A stretch of 60,000 nucleotides of DNA from Takakia lepidozioides (Eukaryota > Streptophyta > Takakiopsida > Takakiales > Takakiaceae), in contig CM060732.1 of the NCBI GenBank assembly GCA_030704615.1, positions 35,943,053 through 36,003,052 on the forward strand. Direction: 5' to 3'. Each line of letters starts with the position of its first letter. The first letter of the stretch is position 1. Both the position numbers and the translations under genes were made by a program. This document shows, piece after piece, positions 32,401 through 43,900 of this stretch. The notes below the pieces were generated by a model. It was not told the origin of the DNA, ran no database searches, and saw only the letters and a program-made list of their open reading frames with translations.

Positions 32401-35065
32401 GGCAAGGTGAAGTAATAATGTAAGGTCGCCTCGAGAATAATCGTTGTGCTGTCTGATTTCCATTATCCTGTCAGCAATTCGGGAGTATGGTTAGAACTGA
32501 TACAAACAGCTGCGCTTCTGTCCAGGTGATTCTAGGACCAAATGGATGTGGGAAGTCTACTCTGATGCGGGCCATGGCTGGTAGAGGAGGGCTGCTAGCT
32601 GGTGTCCGTGAGGTTGGTATGGGAGTGGAGATTGGAGTCTTTACTCAAGACCTTGCGCAGGATTTGCCTACTCACATCTCAGGCCTGGAATTTGTCCTCC
32701 AAGTTTGCTCCGCCCCTTTTTTGCCTTTGTCGATTCCAACTGCTCTGCATGCCTGGACTCTTTAGTATTTTACGGAATATGTTTTTGGCATGTCTCCATG
32801 AGGAAAAGTGTTTCTTTGCTAAACACTCTACACGGCTCTCCTAACTACATTGTCTGTCCAAAACTGCATCTGTGGATTTTTCTGTCTTAGTTTTATTTAA
32901 TTATTGTTATTCTGCTGTCAGCTCGAGTTTTTTGTGTCGGTCTTTGGCTCTTTTTCCCTGGTTCTGTTTCTTGCTTTAAGTGAATTTTACGTTATCATTA
33001 TCACTGGCATCCTATTCCAATGCACAACCGCAGATTGAAGGTTGGTGGGGTTCATGTGGTTTCCAGGTAGCAAGGGAGACAGATGCCAGCATCACAGATG
33101 AGCAGGCACGCACTGCACTAGGATCCCTGGGCCTAAGTGGAGACGCTGCCCTTCGTCCCATTCGTGCTCTCTCTGGTAGTCATTCATGCTCAAACCATAG
33201 TTGAGGTGTGCTTTTTAGGTTGCCTGTTTTCTGTTGGTTTATGTCTAGCATCTTGTAAGGCTCTGGATGCTGTGTGGTTAGGGGGTGTGCATTGAACTCG
33301 TCATTGGTAGGTGTGTTACCAGGTTGATAGTTAGGTCCCTGGTTCTTTTCATTTGTTCTTTCCTTGTTTGGCTTGCTTTAAACTTTGTGTGCTGTCTTTT
33401 CAGCCATCTTTTCTGCTTCATTTGTACTGCTAAAACTGTTTCTTGACTGAGTAGTCCTGTTACCCTTCCGGAAAGATGACACAAACCTCAAATGTTTTGT
33501 ACTCACTGTAGGGAATTGATGAAGTTAGTGTGGCTTTCCAGCTGCTAGTCATTGGTATTCAAGGAATGGTTGGATTGCCCTGTCCTCTGACATTGACTGT
33601 GGTACAGTCAATGCTACAGTCATCATTTGACTGTTGTTCCATTGGTCATCTACGTCTTCTTCTTTAATAGAACATCTTTTGTTGCCTTGGATATGGTCTA
33701 TCTTCTTCCTTCCATTGGTCCCTTTTCCGACGTAAGCCTTGAACTCCTCCACTGTCACATGTATATGATATTTTCCCTAAAGCTTTTGTTAGTGATCGGA
33801 TATGACAGCTTCATTGTAGCTATCACAGGTGATCTTTATCATTTAGGCTGTGATTTGCAGTTGTCATTCCAAAGTCTCTACATGAGGAAAGGTATAATGT
33901 GGTAGTCTACTTGCAGTCATTGGCCATCCTTGTGTTTTTAGGGAAGAGGTGAATTGATTGCTCCATGTGGTGATTGTGGCAGGGGGTGAAAAAGCGCGGG
34001 TAGCACTTGGGGTGTTCATACTCCGGCCATACAATTGCCTGATGCTAGATGAAGCTAGCAACCACCTTGATCGCCCCTCAGCCATGGCTCTGGCACAGAG
34101 CCTGAGTACATTCCAAGGTGCATTATATTTTTTCACAAAAAATGCAGGTCTGCTCTAGTTATGAAGGGAAAGGACACAGTTGAGAGGTGAGGAGAAAGGG
34201 AAGGAGTTTATGATGTAGAAGATAAGTCGGGTGAGATCTGAATTGGGAGCTGAAGTTGGAGTCACTCGGTGATGAGGTACAGGTGCAATGGTGGCAATCT
34301 CTCATGATATTCAGTTCTGCCAAGCAATAAAACCTACTCATGTTGCCAGAGTGGGGCCAGACGGATCAGTCACAGTCAGCCTTTGTATTGACAGCGACTT
34401 GGGAACCGAGGGTCAGGGTATATCTGCTGCCACTAAGAAAAAGCCAAGTAATGACAAACCTGGTTTGCAAGTTGGTCTTGCTAAGGAGCGCAAACGTGCT
34501 GCTATTGCTGTCGCTGATGCTCCTGTCCTTGAAGCTCCAAAAAGAAAGCAGCAGGTAGGAGATTGACTGGTCACTTACCCACCTGCTTATCACTGGTGCA
34601 CATATCCACGTTTGGGACTGTAGGATCTCAGGAGATGCATTTTGTCAACCAAGTGAGTTGGTGTGGTAAGCTCTAGTGCATCATGGTATTTGAAGAGTTT
34701 TTAGGTATGTCTCCTCCAATTGAAAGATTACTTTCTTCTAGGCAATTCCTACAAATGTTTCAATCTCTGCCGCACCACCAGGCACAGAACATGGCATGCA
34801 TGATTAGCGGGGCAATTCGACAGGATCTGCCTGATAAGGGGATTTGTGTTTGCAGATTCAAGCTCAGATTAAGAAGAATCTGGTGCTCATTGAGAAGGCT
34901 GAGACGGTGTTGCAAATGCTTGACAAAGAGATGATGGAAGCAGGCAGCAATGCAGAGAAAGCTCTGGATGTTCACATTAGAAAGCAAGCTATTGAAAAGA
35001 GGAAGACCGAACTTGAAAGGCAGTGGGAATCTCTTGAGGAAGAATACCAGCAGATTCCTGCATGA
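28995..35065 (+). CDS. Plastid-targeted ABC-F family ATPase
   Basis: Twelve exons, all GT-AG and phase-consistent: 28,995-29,369; 29,726-29,940; 30,283-30,480; 30,842-31,019; 31,262-31,360; 31,508-31,745; 31,984-32,135; 32,526-32,702; 33,067-33,175; 33,983-34,117; 34,283-34,554; 34,856-35,065 (785 aa). The ATG at 28,995 begins a Ser/Arg/Val-rich, acid-poor leader of about 90 residues typical of a plastid transit peptide. NBD1 has Walker A GTNGCGKST (159-167), signature FSGGW (282-286) and DEPTNHLD. The interdomain linker is basic and helical. NBD2 has GPNGCGKST (489-497), signature LSGGEKAR and DEASNHLD (603-610), where DEPTNHLD is usual. A charged coiled-coil tail ends the protein. ABC-F proteins lack membrane domains; many act on ribosomes, so plastid translation is the likely arena (inference). 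Closest plant relatives are probably the ABCF2/ABCF5 type. Confidence 0.92.
29376..29409 (+). repeat. CT microsatellite in ABC-F intron 1
   Basis: An almost perfect CT run directly after the first donor site (GTCAGT). Such pyrimidine tracts are where the LINE copies elsewhere in the window are inserted, but this one is empty. Confidence 0.9.
33781..33881 (+). repeat. 101-bp dispersed repeat, copy in ABC-F intron 9
   Basis: Begins AGCTTTTGTTAGTGATCGGA and ends AAAGTCTCTAC. Its inverted, about 97% identical partner lies at 35,800-35,900, downstream of the same gene. It may be a small transposon or a segmental duplication; no TIR was recognised. Confidence 0.9.
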
Positions 35066-35799
35066 GAGTACTTAATGCCTGTGCCGCGCTCCTCACCCTC
35101 TTCTCCATCCGTTGCGGTACCGACCACCAGATGACCAGCATTTCAACTCGCAATCCTCCACCTCGATGTGAATTGAAAGTCCAACAACACCCACCGCTTC
35201 TTTTGTTGCTTCAAGGAACTTATCGACTCCCCTGGGGTCTAAAAGCCTAATACCATACAAGGAGAGTTTAAAGAATATTCACTGATTGAATGTATCCATC
35301 CAGGTACATGATTCTTATGGTGCATCAATTAAGGTTCATGCATCAGTGGCACTGAAGATCTGGTTTTCATTCTTTTTGGGCTTCAGTGCATGGCAGACTC
35401 TTAACAACCCAAAATGATTATAGATCTGATCTACAGTTGGTTTTGTTCACTTGAGAACCCTATTGTAAAGCAAGCTTGAGTGGTGAACCGACTGCATAAC
35501 TAGAGAGAGCATGACTGTATGTTACTAATACTTGTTCAATTAAGAAGCAGCTGAAACCAATCCTATGAACAGGCTGACTGTCAATAAGGAATGTCGAGAC
35601 TACAAGCCTACACTTTTGAAAAATCCCCTCTTCTCCATGGAGTTTTACTTGGGTGAGTTGAGAAATAAAGGAAGTACCTTTTCGAAAAGATGGATCAATG
35701 AAGGTGGCTTGCTGCTCATGACAATGTCAGCTACACATGGGTTCTCAAGTTGCCCAATGTTTAAGTTTCCGCCCAGGGACTTTGAAGCAGTAGTTTGCT
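35066..35799 (+). other. ABC-F 3' UTR and intergenic DNA
   Basis: Follows the ABC-F stop. A frame at 35,565-35,858 is open but has no recognised domain and overlaps the dispersed repeat, so I do not call it a gene. Confidence 0.4.
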
Positions 35800-35900
35800 G
35801 TAGAGACTTTGGAATGACAACTGCAAATCACAGCCTAAATGATAAAGCTCACCTGTGATAGCTACAATGAAGCTGTTATATCCGATCACTAACAAAAGCT
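35800..35900 (-). repeat. 101-bp dispersed repeat, inverted copy downstream of ABC-F
   Basis: Reverse complement of 33,781-33,881 with only a few substitutions (for example GATATAACAG for GATATGACAG). The flanks outside the 101 bp do not match. Confidence 0.9.
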
Positions 35901-36009
35901 ATCCCTCCAGCACCCCCCACACTTTCCTCCAGATTGAACGGTACTCTTGTTTCGAGCTTCATAAATAATTTGATTTTAATTCAAATTCCTGTTCTAATAA
36001 TATAATATA

Positions 36010-36185
36010 TGACACCTTCCCAAGGAAGCATAAAGTATGGTGTCTCTTGACCCCAAAGAGCTACTGCCTTCTGGTAAGAAGGTGGACACCTTTGTGACAA
36101 CAATCGGTGGATTGAACTTGAACCCATAGCCCACTTCCCCGGTGGTATATGCCCATTACCACCACCACTCGGCTACAACTTGGTT
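36010..36185 (-). mobile_element. tRNA-derived SINE, best copy
   Basis: On the minus strand from 36,180 the sequence reads GTTGTAGCCGAGTGG (box A of an RNA polymerase III promoter) and, about 50 nt later, GGGTTCAAGTTCAATCC (box B). Then follow the family body CAAAGGTGTCCACCTTC, GAAGGCAGTAG and GGGGTCAAGAGACACCAT. The A/B-box spacing and sequence fit a tRNA-related SINE head. Body and tail match the copy at 36,464 and the fragments near 3.85 and 4.7 kb. Confidence 0.75.
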
Positions 36186-36463
36186 GTCTCTTGTTCTACA
36201 TTCTTCCATGGCGGCGGAAAAGCACTGGCCTTGTAAGTGTGATCTCCCACAGCAGAATTTTTCCGTCGTGAGTCATGCCCTCCACGGAAGACCCACTGGA
36301 AAATCTTAAAGTTAGAGGGATTCCCAAGATCCAAATAGTACATACCTCGAAAGTACTAATGATTTAATCACTTCAACTATTCTTTCAAAAAAGAATTTTT
36401 TTAGTAAGGCGCGGTTGAGTCTGATTGAATTCCTACAAAAATTGTGCTTCGGTCAGGTTTAAG

Positions 36464-36650
36464 TGTGTATGCCTCATTGTAGCCCAGTGGTAATGGGCCC
36501 ATACCACCTCCTAAGTGGTTCTACCAATTCCTGTCGCAAAGGTGTCCACCTTCCCGCCGGAAGGCAGTAGTCCTTGGGGGTCAAGAGGGGGGGGGGGGGG
36601 GGGGGGGTCGGAGTCCATAATTTACGCTTCCTTGAATCCTTGGGGAGGCA
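36464..36650 (+). mobile_element. tRNA-derived SINE, second copy with G21 insertion
   Basis: The head GTAGCCCAGTGGTAATGGGC is box-A-like; box B is decayed (GTGGTTCTACCAATTCC). The body GTCGCAAAGGTGTCCACC and GGAAGGCAGTAG is clear, and the tail GGGGTCAAGA runs into 21 consecutive G before TCCATAATTTACGCTTCCTTG. It is inverted relative to the neighbouring copy about 280 bp away, so the two could pair. Confidence 0.75.
36587..36607 (+). repeat. Poly-G tract (21 G)
   Basis: Twenty-one uninterrupted G inside the SINE tail. Its exact length may be unreliable because homopolymers are prone to assembly error. Confidence 0.9.
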
Positions 36651-37941
36651 TCATACCGGAGGGTTTATTTTTTTCCCTCCAATAATTTCAAATGATGGCC
36701 TTCTACCAGGTTTGTTTTCCCTCAATGATGCTCAAAGGGCCTCTGTCCCCTTTTATTTAAAAAAAAACACAAAACAATTTCAAATAAAACTTAAATTTGC
36801 CCAGTCACTTCCGTCACCTTTATCCTTTATCATCCAAGTATTTAGAATACCTGGATGAGAAATAAGGATAATTACTGGATAGGATGGTAAAAGGACGGTA
36901 CTGACAAATGCCAGGACTGGACAATCACAGTGCCTGTTACCCTGACCATCCAAGAGGCCATTATTGAGGACCCACCCTGCTAATATACCGGTGCCACAGT
37001 AACTCACCTACTAATTACCACCACCTGGTAGTTTCCTGGGTAATCCAGAGAGGATGGCTTAGTGAGTTGATTAGCGCTCAAGAGACGTAATTAGTCAGTT
37101 TCCCGTGGGCGAGTGAGCGCGTTTAGTAACCACGATATTTTGGGCAGGCAAGCGTCACCAAGATGAATGAACCAAAATATCATCCGTTAACGCTTCCTTC
37201 ATCCGTCGGGAACCTCATCATCCTGGTTATAACGGGAAGCTGCCGTGCCGTCGTTGGTCCATGGACGAAGAACTGGAGTTTCATCCACAGTTGTCCAGTT
37301 GTGCGACCGTCGTTGGTCTATGGACGAAGAACTGGACTTTCATCCACAGCGAGTGTCCAGTTGTGCGAGAAGGGGCAAGTAGGACTGGAGTGTTGGGAAG
37401 GGAAGGGGGGTTACTTGGGAAGAATATGTGCAAAGGAACTCTCGGGCAGAGAGCCGCGTGCTTGCCTGTTGTTTTTGTCAGGCCTTTGCTTTGCTTTGCT
37501 TTGCTGCAGCTGATGAGCTCTGAGGAGTTGTGGTAGCTATCCAATTGAATGAAGATACAGGGCCACAGTGCATGGAAGGTAGGTTTCTTGAGCTATGCAG
37601 TGGTGTGAGATGAAGGGACGGAGTATTGGGTAACGATGCCATGGGGGGTTGCTTTGAACTAGTGGTGAGAGTTAGATTGCTGAATGCAGCAATGGGGTGT
37701 CGGATAGGTTGCTCAGAAAGATGGAGGTGAGTGTCATTCCAGAGATGGCAGGTATGAATCACACAGTGATGATGCAGATCTGATGGATTCATATAGCAGT
37801 TTGGTTGTGGCTGTTGGTTCCACTCCCTCGAAGTTTTTTTCCTCTTATATCCCCGCTCTTCCGTCAGTACCTGTGGAGCTGCACTAAGGGTTCTGCCTCG
37901 TCTCTCTGTGCTTTATTGTGGAAGATGTGGTAGAACCAAGT
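36651..37941. other. Intergenic; promoter region of coiled-coil gene with tandem repeat
   Basis: No gene supported. A 59-bp unit starting CGTCGTTGGTCCATGGACGA at 37,249 is repeated at 37,308 with small changes, ending near 37,372. The repeat lies about 0.6 kb upstream of the start codon of the coiled-coil gene. A GCTTTGCTTTGCTTTGCT run occurs near 37,487-37,504. Confidence 0.6.
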
Positions 37942-40900
37942 ATGGCTGTTGCCGGGGCAGCGGAGGTAGTAGGATCGTATGGTGGGGAGTTCCGATCGCA
38001 ACCACCTGATCCAGGTCGAGTGGAGGCGGAGCTGCGTGAGAAACTTGGGTCTATGGAGCTGGCAGTCAACCCGCCGGCCGAGCGTGAGGTGAATCCCTGC
38101 TGCTCCTTCCAGGTCAAGGGTATTGGGCACTCCACGGTTTTCCGACAAAGGGTTGGCCTCCCCTGTTAGTACTTTTCTGTCTACTATCAGAGAAAGGCTG
38201 GGAGAGAAGTGGAAGATCGTCCGGGTGGTTGTTTGACACAAACGCCCACTCACATGTCCTTGAGTGAGGATCCATTCATCCCCGATTCTGTGGGCAATCG
38301 CCCTTAGAATCAGCACCGAGTGTGTATGTATTTATATATATTTAGGTGCATCATCTGGCTTGCCTACACTAGTCTTAGCAGACATGTGCTGGTATGCATA
38401 TGATTTCCATTCTGATCCAGGGACGTCTGTGGGTGGGTTGCTGCAAACTGTGCATGTGAAGGATTTGGTGCAAGTTTTAGAGGCTGCGGAGTCTGCCATT
38501 CGCGAGCAGGTGAGATTGAGGGGCTTGATTGATGTGGGCAGGGTATACAACTGTAGGTGAATGTATCATTTTCCTTGCGGTGCTACTCTCTTGCAGGGCT
38601 CTGGCTCTGATTATTGTTGTGACAACATCTGATATGTTGGAAGACCGTCAAGAGGAGGAGTATAAAAAGATTGCGTGGTGCAGATGCAGGAAAATGTTCA
38701 CTTGAAGTCCACTCTCAGAGCCACAGAATTGGAGCTCCACAATTTTGTAAGATTCCTTTGTTGGAGGAATTTGTTTATGTGCTGTAATTTTCCCGTTGTT
38801 GATTAGAAGTTGTTGAGTTAACTTGAAGAGCCGGTAAACACTTCTCTACAGGAGCACTGAGTAGGATGCACATTGTTTGTCAATGCCAATGTTTATTATC
38901 TCATGTAGCCTCTTGTCGAAATTTTGGAGCCAGCCCTTCGATTGCCAAGTATCCGCTTACAGTTGTGCGCACCTGAATATTACTGCCAGCCATGGCCTCT
39001 CCAATTTGACAGGTAGTTGCTGCTTGAGTTTACAAGCTCCTGCTGGTGGATGAAGGCCCTCACTTGTGTATTTGATGGCTACACTGACACATGTGTATGG
39101 CAGAAACTTGATCAATCAAGGCAAAGTGGTCCCCAGGGCTATCAGCCCCCCCATCAATCCTCTCAGAGACTGCATGCTGGTGGTCGTTCGGGTGGACGTA
39201 TAGAAGGGCAGGGGAGCGCCCATCCAATAGAGTATCAAAATGGGTCATTGTCCTTGCCAGGTGATGTACCCGTGGCAGGTCGGCAATTAAGCAATGGCAG
39301 CAATGGCAGTAATGGCATAGCCTCTAGAGGCACAATTCACAATGGGCAGCCTATTGTTGATTCTGGCAGCTTTTCGCGGCTCTCAAATGAATCCTCCTGC
39401 TCAGTTTCCCCACGTGGGTATGTTTTGCACATTGTTTTGGCTGGATTCAAATGATACCCAACGTTGTTATTTTGCAGTTTAGGTTAATGGGTGTGCTCCA
39501 TGGATTCTGCAGCAGTTCTTACATGCCACTTCCATCAGTAGACATACAAGAGTTATTACTTCACACAGAAGTGCCTGCATCATTGGGTTGGTGCCACTCG
39601 GACACTGCACATCAAGCATTGCTTTACAGATAAAAGTACTGTTTATGGTCAAAATAGTACCAACTATTACTGGTTAAAATTACTCGTACTGGAATACTAA
39701 TTTTAAGTGAGTTATAAATAGCTGCTGGTTCTGACATGCAGGCGGCGTAGAGAAAGGGAGACAGACATGCGGCCGCAGTCAATCCAGGGACAGAGTTTCT
39801 TGTCGGACATGCCAGAAACCAACAATCACATTACATATCGTCCACAGGTGCTGTTTCCCTCACAGGCTTGCCTTTCTACATGTGCACCATTTTCAGTGTA
39901 TTCACTCTTACCTAGGTAGGTTATTTGGGGGTCTAGATTCTCTGAGATGCATTGCAAAGAGGTGGACTACATCTTGAGCTAGATCCAAACAGGGGAAGGA
40001 ATGTCAATAATTTTAACAATTTGCAAAACAGCCTTGACTGCATAACTGCTTCCTGGCAATCTTGGTCTGATAGGCCCCCCATGCTTGAGACTTACAGTCA
40101 CATCATAAGGTTGTTGTGTCAAATGTTGAATGGATTACGAGGTGTGAGAAGCTTGCTGTTGTATCATGGCACAGGATATGATGGTAAGGGTGCCGGACGA
40201 TGATGTGGTGAGGATGCGGGAACGACTACTAGATGCCTCCATCAAGGCAAGTTGGCCGGCAACCCTTCTCCTCCTCTTTCTGCTTTGTGTTTGGGTCCTC
40301 TCTGCAGTAAACTAGCAAACTAGGAGAAAAATGGGCCCAGCAATTCCTGAGCTAGTTTTGGGATTTGTTGTATCACTCTCTTAACACGCCCAAGGATACT
40401 AGTTGGATGAAGGTAGGTCCTGAAGCTTGTGCATCCAACAGCAGTGAATAATTGATCTTGGCAAAAAAAAATTGAGGGTTAATTCTGAAGTACTGAGAGG
40501 TGTGCTCATGTCTGTATTTTGGATGCATGGAGAGGGAAGAAGAGGTATTTTATTGAGTCGATGGGAGGCCAGACGGCCGATGGGGTACACTATAATGGCA
40601 AGCGAAAACATAACGAGTTTCTCAGAACCCCCAAGATGTTACTCAGAGACAGTGCCTCGTCTAGGTTAGCATATGAGAGAGGGGTATATGAGATAAAGAA
40701 GTTCTGTTACATGCCCAGAGGGCCCAGAGAGACAGAGTATATCAGAGAGGGCAGTATCTTTTTGTATCAAAGAACATGACTATAAGACTGCTTTTTCCTG
40801 TTGGGGTCATACTCGAAAATTTCGCAGTCTGGGTTCCATTTATCTATGGGATAGTCTTGGCAGTGTTAAGGCAGTCTTCAGCATTGGTGTTGTCAACCTA

Positions 40901-43900
40901 TGGTGTTATTCCGTCTGTGGAACGGACTTGGGGCAGGTGGCCTTACTTGGGGTTGTCACGTTGTTTTCGGGCATCAGGAAGCTCAGATGCTGAGTGATAA
41001 GAGGATACTGGAGCGACGGGTGGCCGAACTACGACTGGTTGGTACCCTTCTACCTAGCCTTGAGTGATCTACTCTTGCGGCATATTGACAATGGTGAAGA
41101 CTTGTAATCTTCCAACCCATGATTTGGTTGGGACAGGCTTATGATCAGCAGCAGCAGGGGCTTGTGGACGCAGCTTCCAAGGCCTTGTCATACCGGCAGG
41201 ATATTCTGGAAGAAAACATCCGCCTCACCTATGCTGTCCAGGTCTGTGATTTTTGTTCAATGATCTTACCTCCTTCTTTTGCAACAGTTGGCCAACTTAG
41301 CCCTGTTATGTCCTGAGTTGTAAGCATTATATGGTGAGACTCTCAAAAGGATTGCAGATGGGTGCAGGTGGCAGAACAGGAGAGAGCAGTTTATGTGCAG
41401 TCGTTGATGCCTTTGTTGGCTGAATTTGACTTGCAACCTCCGGTCACTGATGCCCACTCGATGGTCAGTCACATCAAGGTTGGTTATGGTTCTCTGTACT
41501 TTTCACCATTTCCTTTTGGGTACTGTCTTTGTGTTGAACGCCTCGACTCATTTGCTGGATAACCCTTGGCATCAAGCCACGGGAGTCCTGAGCTGCAACC
41601 TTGCTTTGTGTTATTTTCCAAATTAACTATTGTGGAGTAGGCTGTAAGATTGAATGGCATTTTGCCTTACGGAACCAATTTGAAGGGTAGGAGCAGGACA
41701 AGTTGTCCGTTCATAGATGAAGGATAAATGTCTTCATTCTGAAGGGCTAACTAAAAATTAAAATTTCATGTCTAACTATAAATAGTGGACACGGTAAATG
41801 GTCTATAGAGTTGCAGTAGCAGGTCCCACAATGGCCTTATTTAATTAGGATCGTGTGCATGCAATTTGGGCAAACATGAGGGGCTACAAACTGTTTATTT
41901 GAGTAGGATTTACACAAGAGTCTTGAGCATCTCTGTGGCATGAAGACCTCCAACATGATTTTAGTATACTGTGGTGCTCTCATATAGTTGCTGACTATCA
42001 ATTCAGTAGCACGAAGAGGTCTGACAATATCTTCGTGTAAGCACAGAAGTTCCGTTTCATATGAAGTATATTGGTTGCGGTGGCGGAAGTCTTGAAGGAA
42101 GGAATGATGTGCTGAGGCAAATTCGACTATTTTGTTTGTGCTTTTTGGATCTGTTTTGCATCGGATTGCCTTTGGCAGATTGACATACCCAACCATTCTG
42201 ACAGTGTCTAGAATCTATAGTGGTTTGAGGAGGGAGAGCAATCCCTGACTTCTCAGGATTGTTTGAAAGGGTCGATGGAGTCCTGCCCATGTTTGTGTAG
42301 TCTCTGCTTGAATGTAGACTGGGTTATGTGCTAGGTAGACTCAATAACACAAGCAATCATGGGAATTGACAGATTCTCGTGCAGAAGCTGCGGTCAGAGT
42401 TGGAACTTTTTGAGGTACACTGCATCCTCTCAAAAGTTTTGGGAATCAGATTGCAGTATTTTGGTCATTGTTGCCATTCAATTTATAATGTGTTTATGGT
42501 TTGGCTGCACACGAGTTATTTCATCCTTTTCTTGTTAAGCACTGCACTTGTTGGGAGTTTGGTTGGCTTTTCCTCGCTTCTGAAGTTTGTCACTTGTTTG
42601 ACATGTGACTCATCCGTCGAGGATTGATGCAGAATAAGGTGAAAGAGTCACAGTACTACCGGCCACCATGGAATGCAGAGCCCCCTTATCAGCCTCCTAC
42701 ATCCTACACTCCTCCCCCTCAGTCTCCTCCCTTTACAGTGAGTCTTGTCTTTCTTTTTCAGCCACAAATTGGCAGTTCTTTTCTTCCTAAGGTTTCAGTG
42801 TTAAACTGATGTTAGGGCATAGCTTCAGAGTAGGTGAGTCTCAAAGCTTTTGATTGTTGGGAAGATGAGCTGGAGATAAGGGATGTCAATATGCATGTTG
42901 GTTCCAGTAATACTATACAGGGAATCGCTGTGTGCACGTTTCTCTCCAGTGGTCCAATTGCTTTGACCGGGTTTTCCCAATTTCTGCAGTGACCTAACTA
43001 GGTGAGAATTGTTGGGACTTCAGCTTTGATTACCTTCAAGGCTCAAGTAGTCATCAATGGTGCATTGGAGCTCACCAGGGTGTGCTGTTTTGAATAGGGC
43101 CATGGTCTAGAGATTGTGCCATCTTATGTGGGAAGGCCTCCATCCCCATCACCACTCCAACATGCTGGACCCAGTTGGGAATCAGGGGTTTCTTCTCCAT
43201 ACGCTCCAGCAAGCGATGATAACCCACAACAGGCCGCTTACAACGCACCAGCGTAAGCGTCACCTTGGAAAGGGCTTCCTTAGCGCTCGCAGCCTGTTAG
43301 TTTGCCACACTGCACTTCTGTTTGTAGATATTGAGGCTCACACTGAGCATAGACAGGATATGATCTGTAACATTGAGTGAATAGGACGGTGTAATTGTTC
43401 TTCACTGTGATTTAGGCACCATCTAACCTACAGTGAAGTGTCAATGTCAACAGTGTACTGAGGTCACCTATGAGTGGGTTAGAGTTGATGTGCCCTCATC
43501 CAAGTTGCAGCGCTGTTTCAGAATCTGTACTTCTCAGCCACCTAACAGTGCTACATGTAGTTGTTGCAAAGTGGAGATTGGGTTGGGAATTGTTACATCT
43601 GATTGCTTGAGAGATCATTTTGCAAGCAGGTGAAGGCTGTATTTATATGTAAATTTTGGCTATCTATTCTCTGGCAGTCAAAGTAGTCCAGGGTGCTAAT
43701 TCATAAATCATACCAGTGAGTTTTACTTCTTGTCATAGGTTGACAGGATCGCAACGGACAGCATCACGTGCAATTGTGCCCCATGAGACAATGGACAGCA
43801 GGGGGCTGCAGCAGCCTTCTGATGTCTTTAGTGATGTTGAGGGTGATGAGCCCAATGGCATCCATGGTCATGAGACGGACTCCGACTTTGATAGGCCGGA

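Noticed and set aside
43433-43633. Frame with TYEWVRVDVPSS, resembling the FEWVRH block of the coiled-coil gene family
   Set aside because: It lies upstream of exon 13, out of order; the true block (WVRHYQNGS) is in the phase-matching exon at 44,843-44,908.
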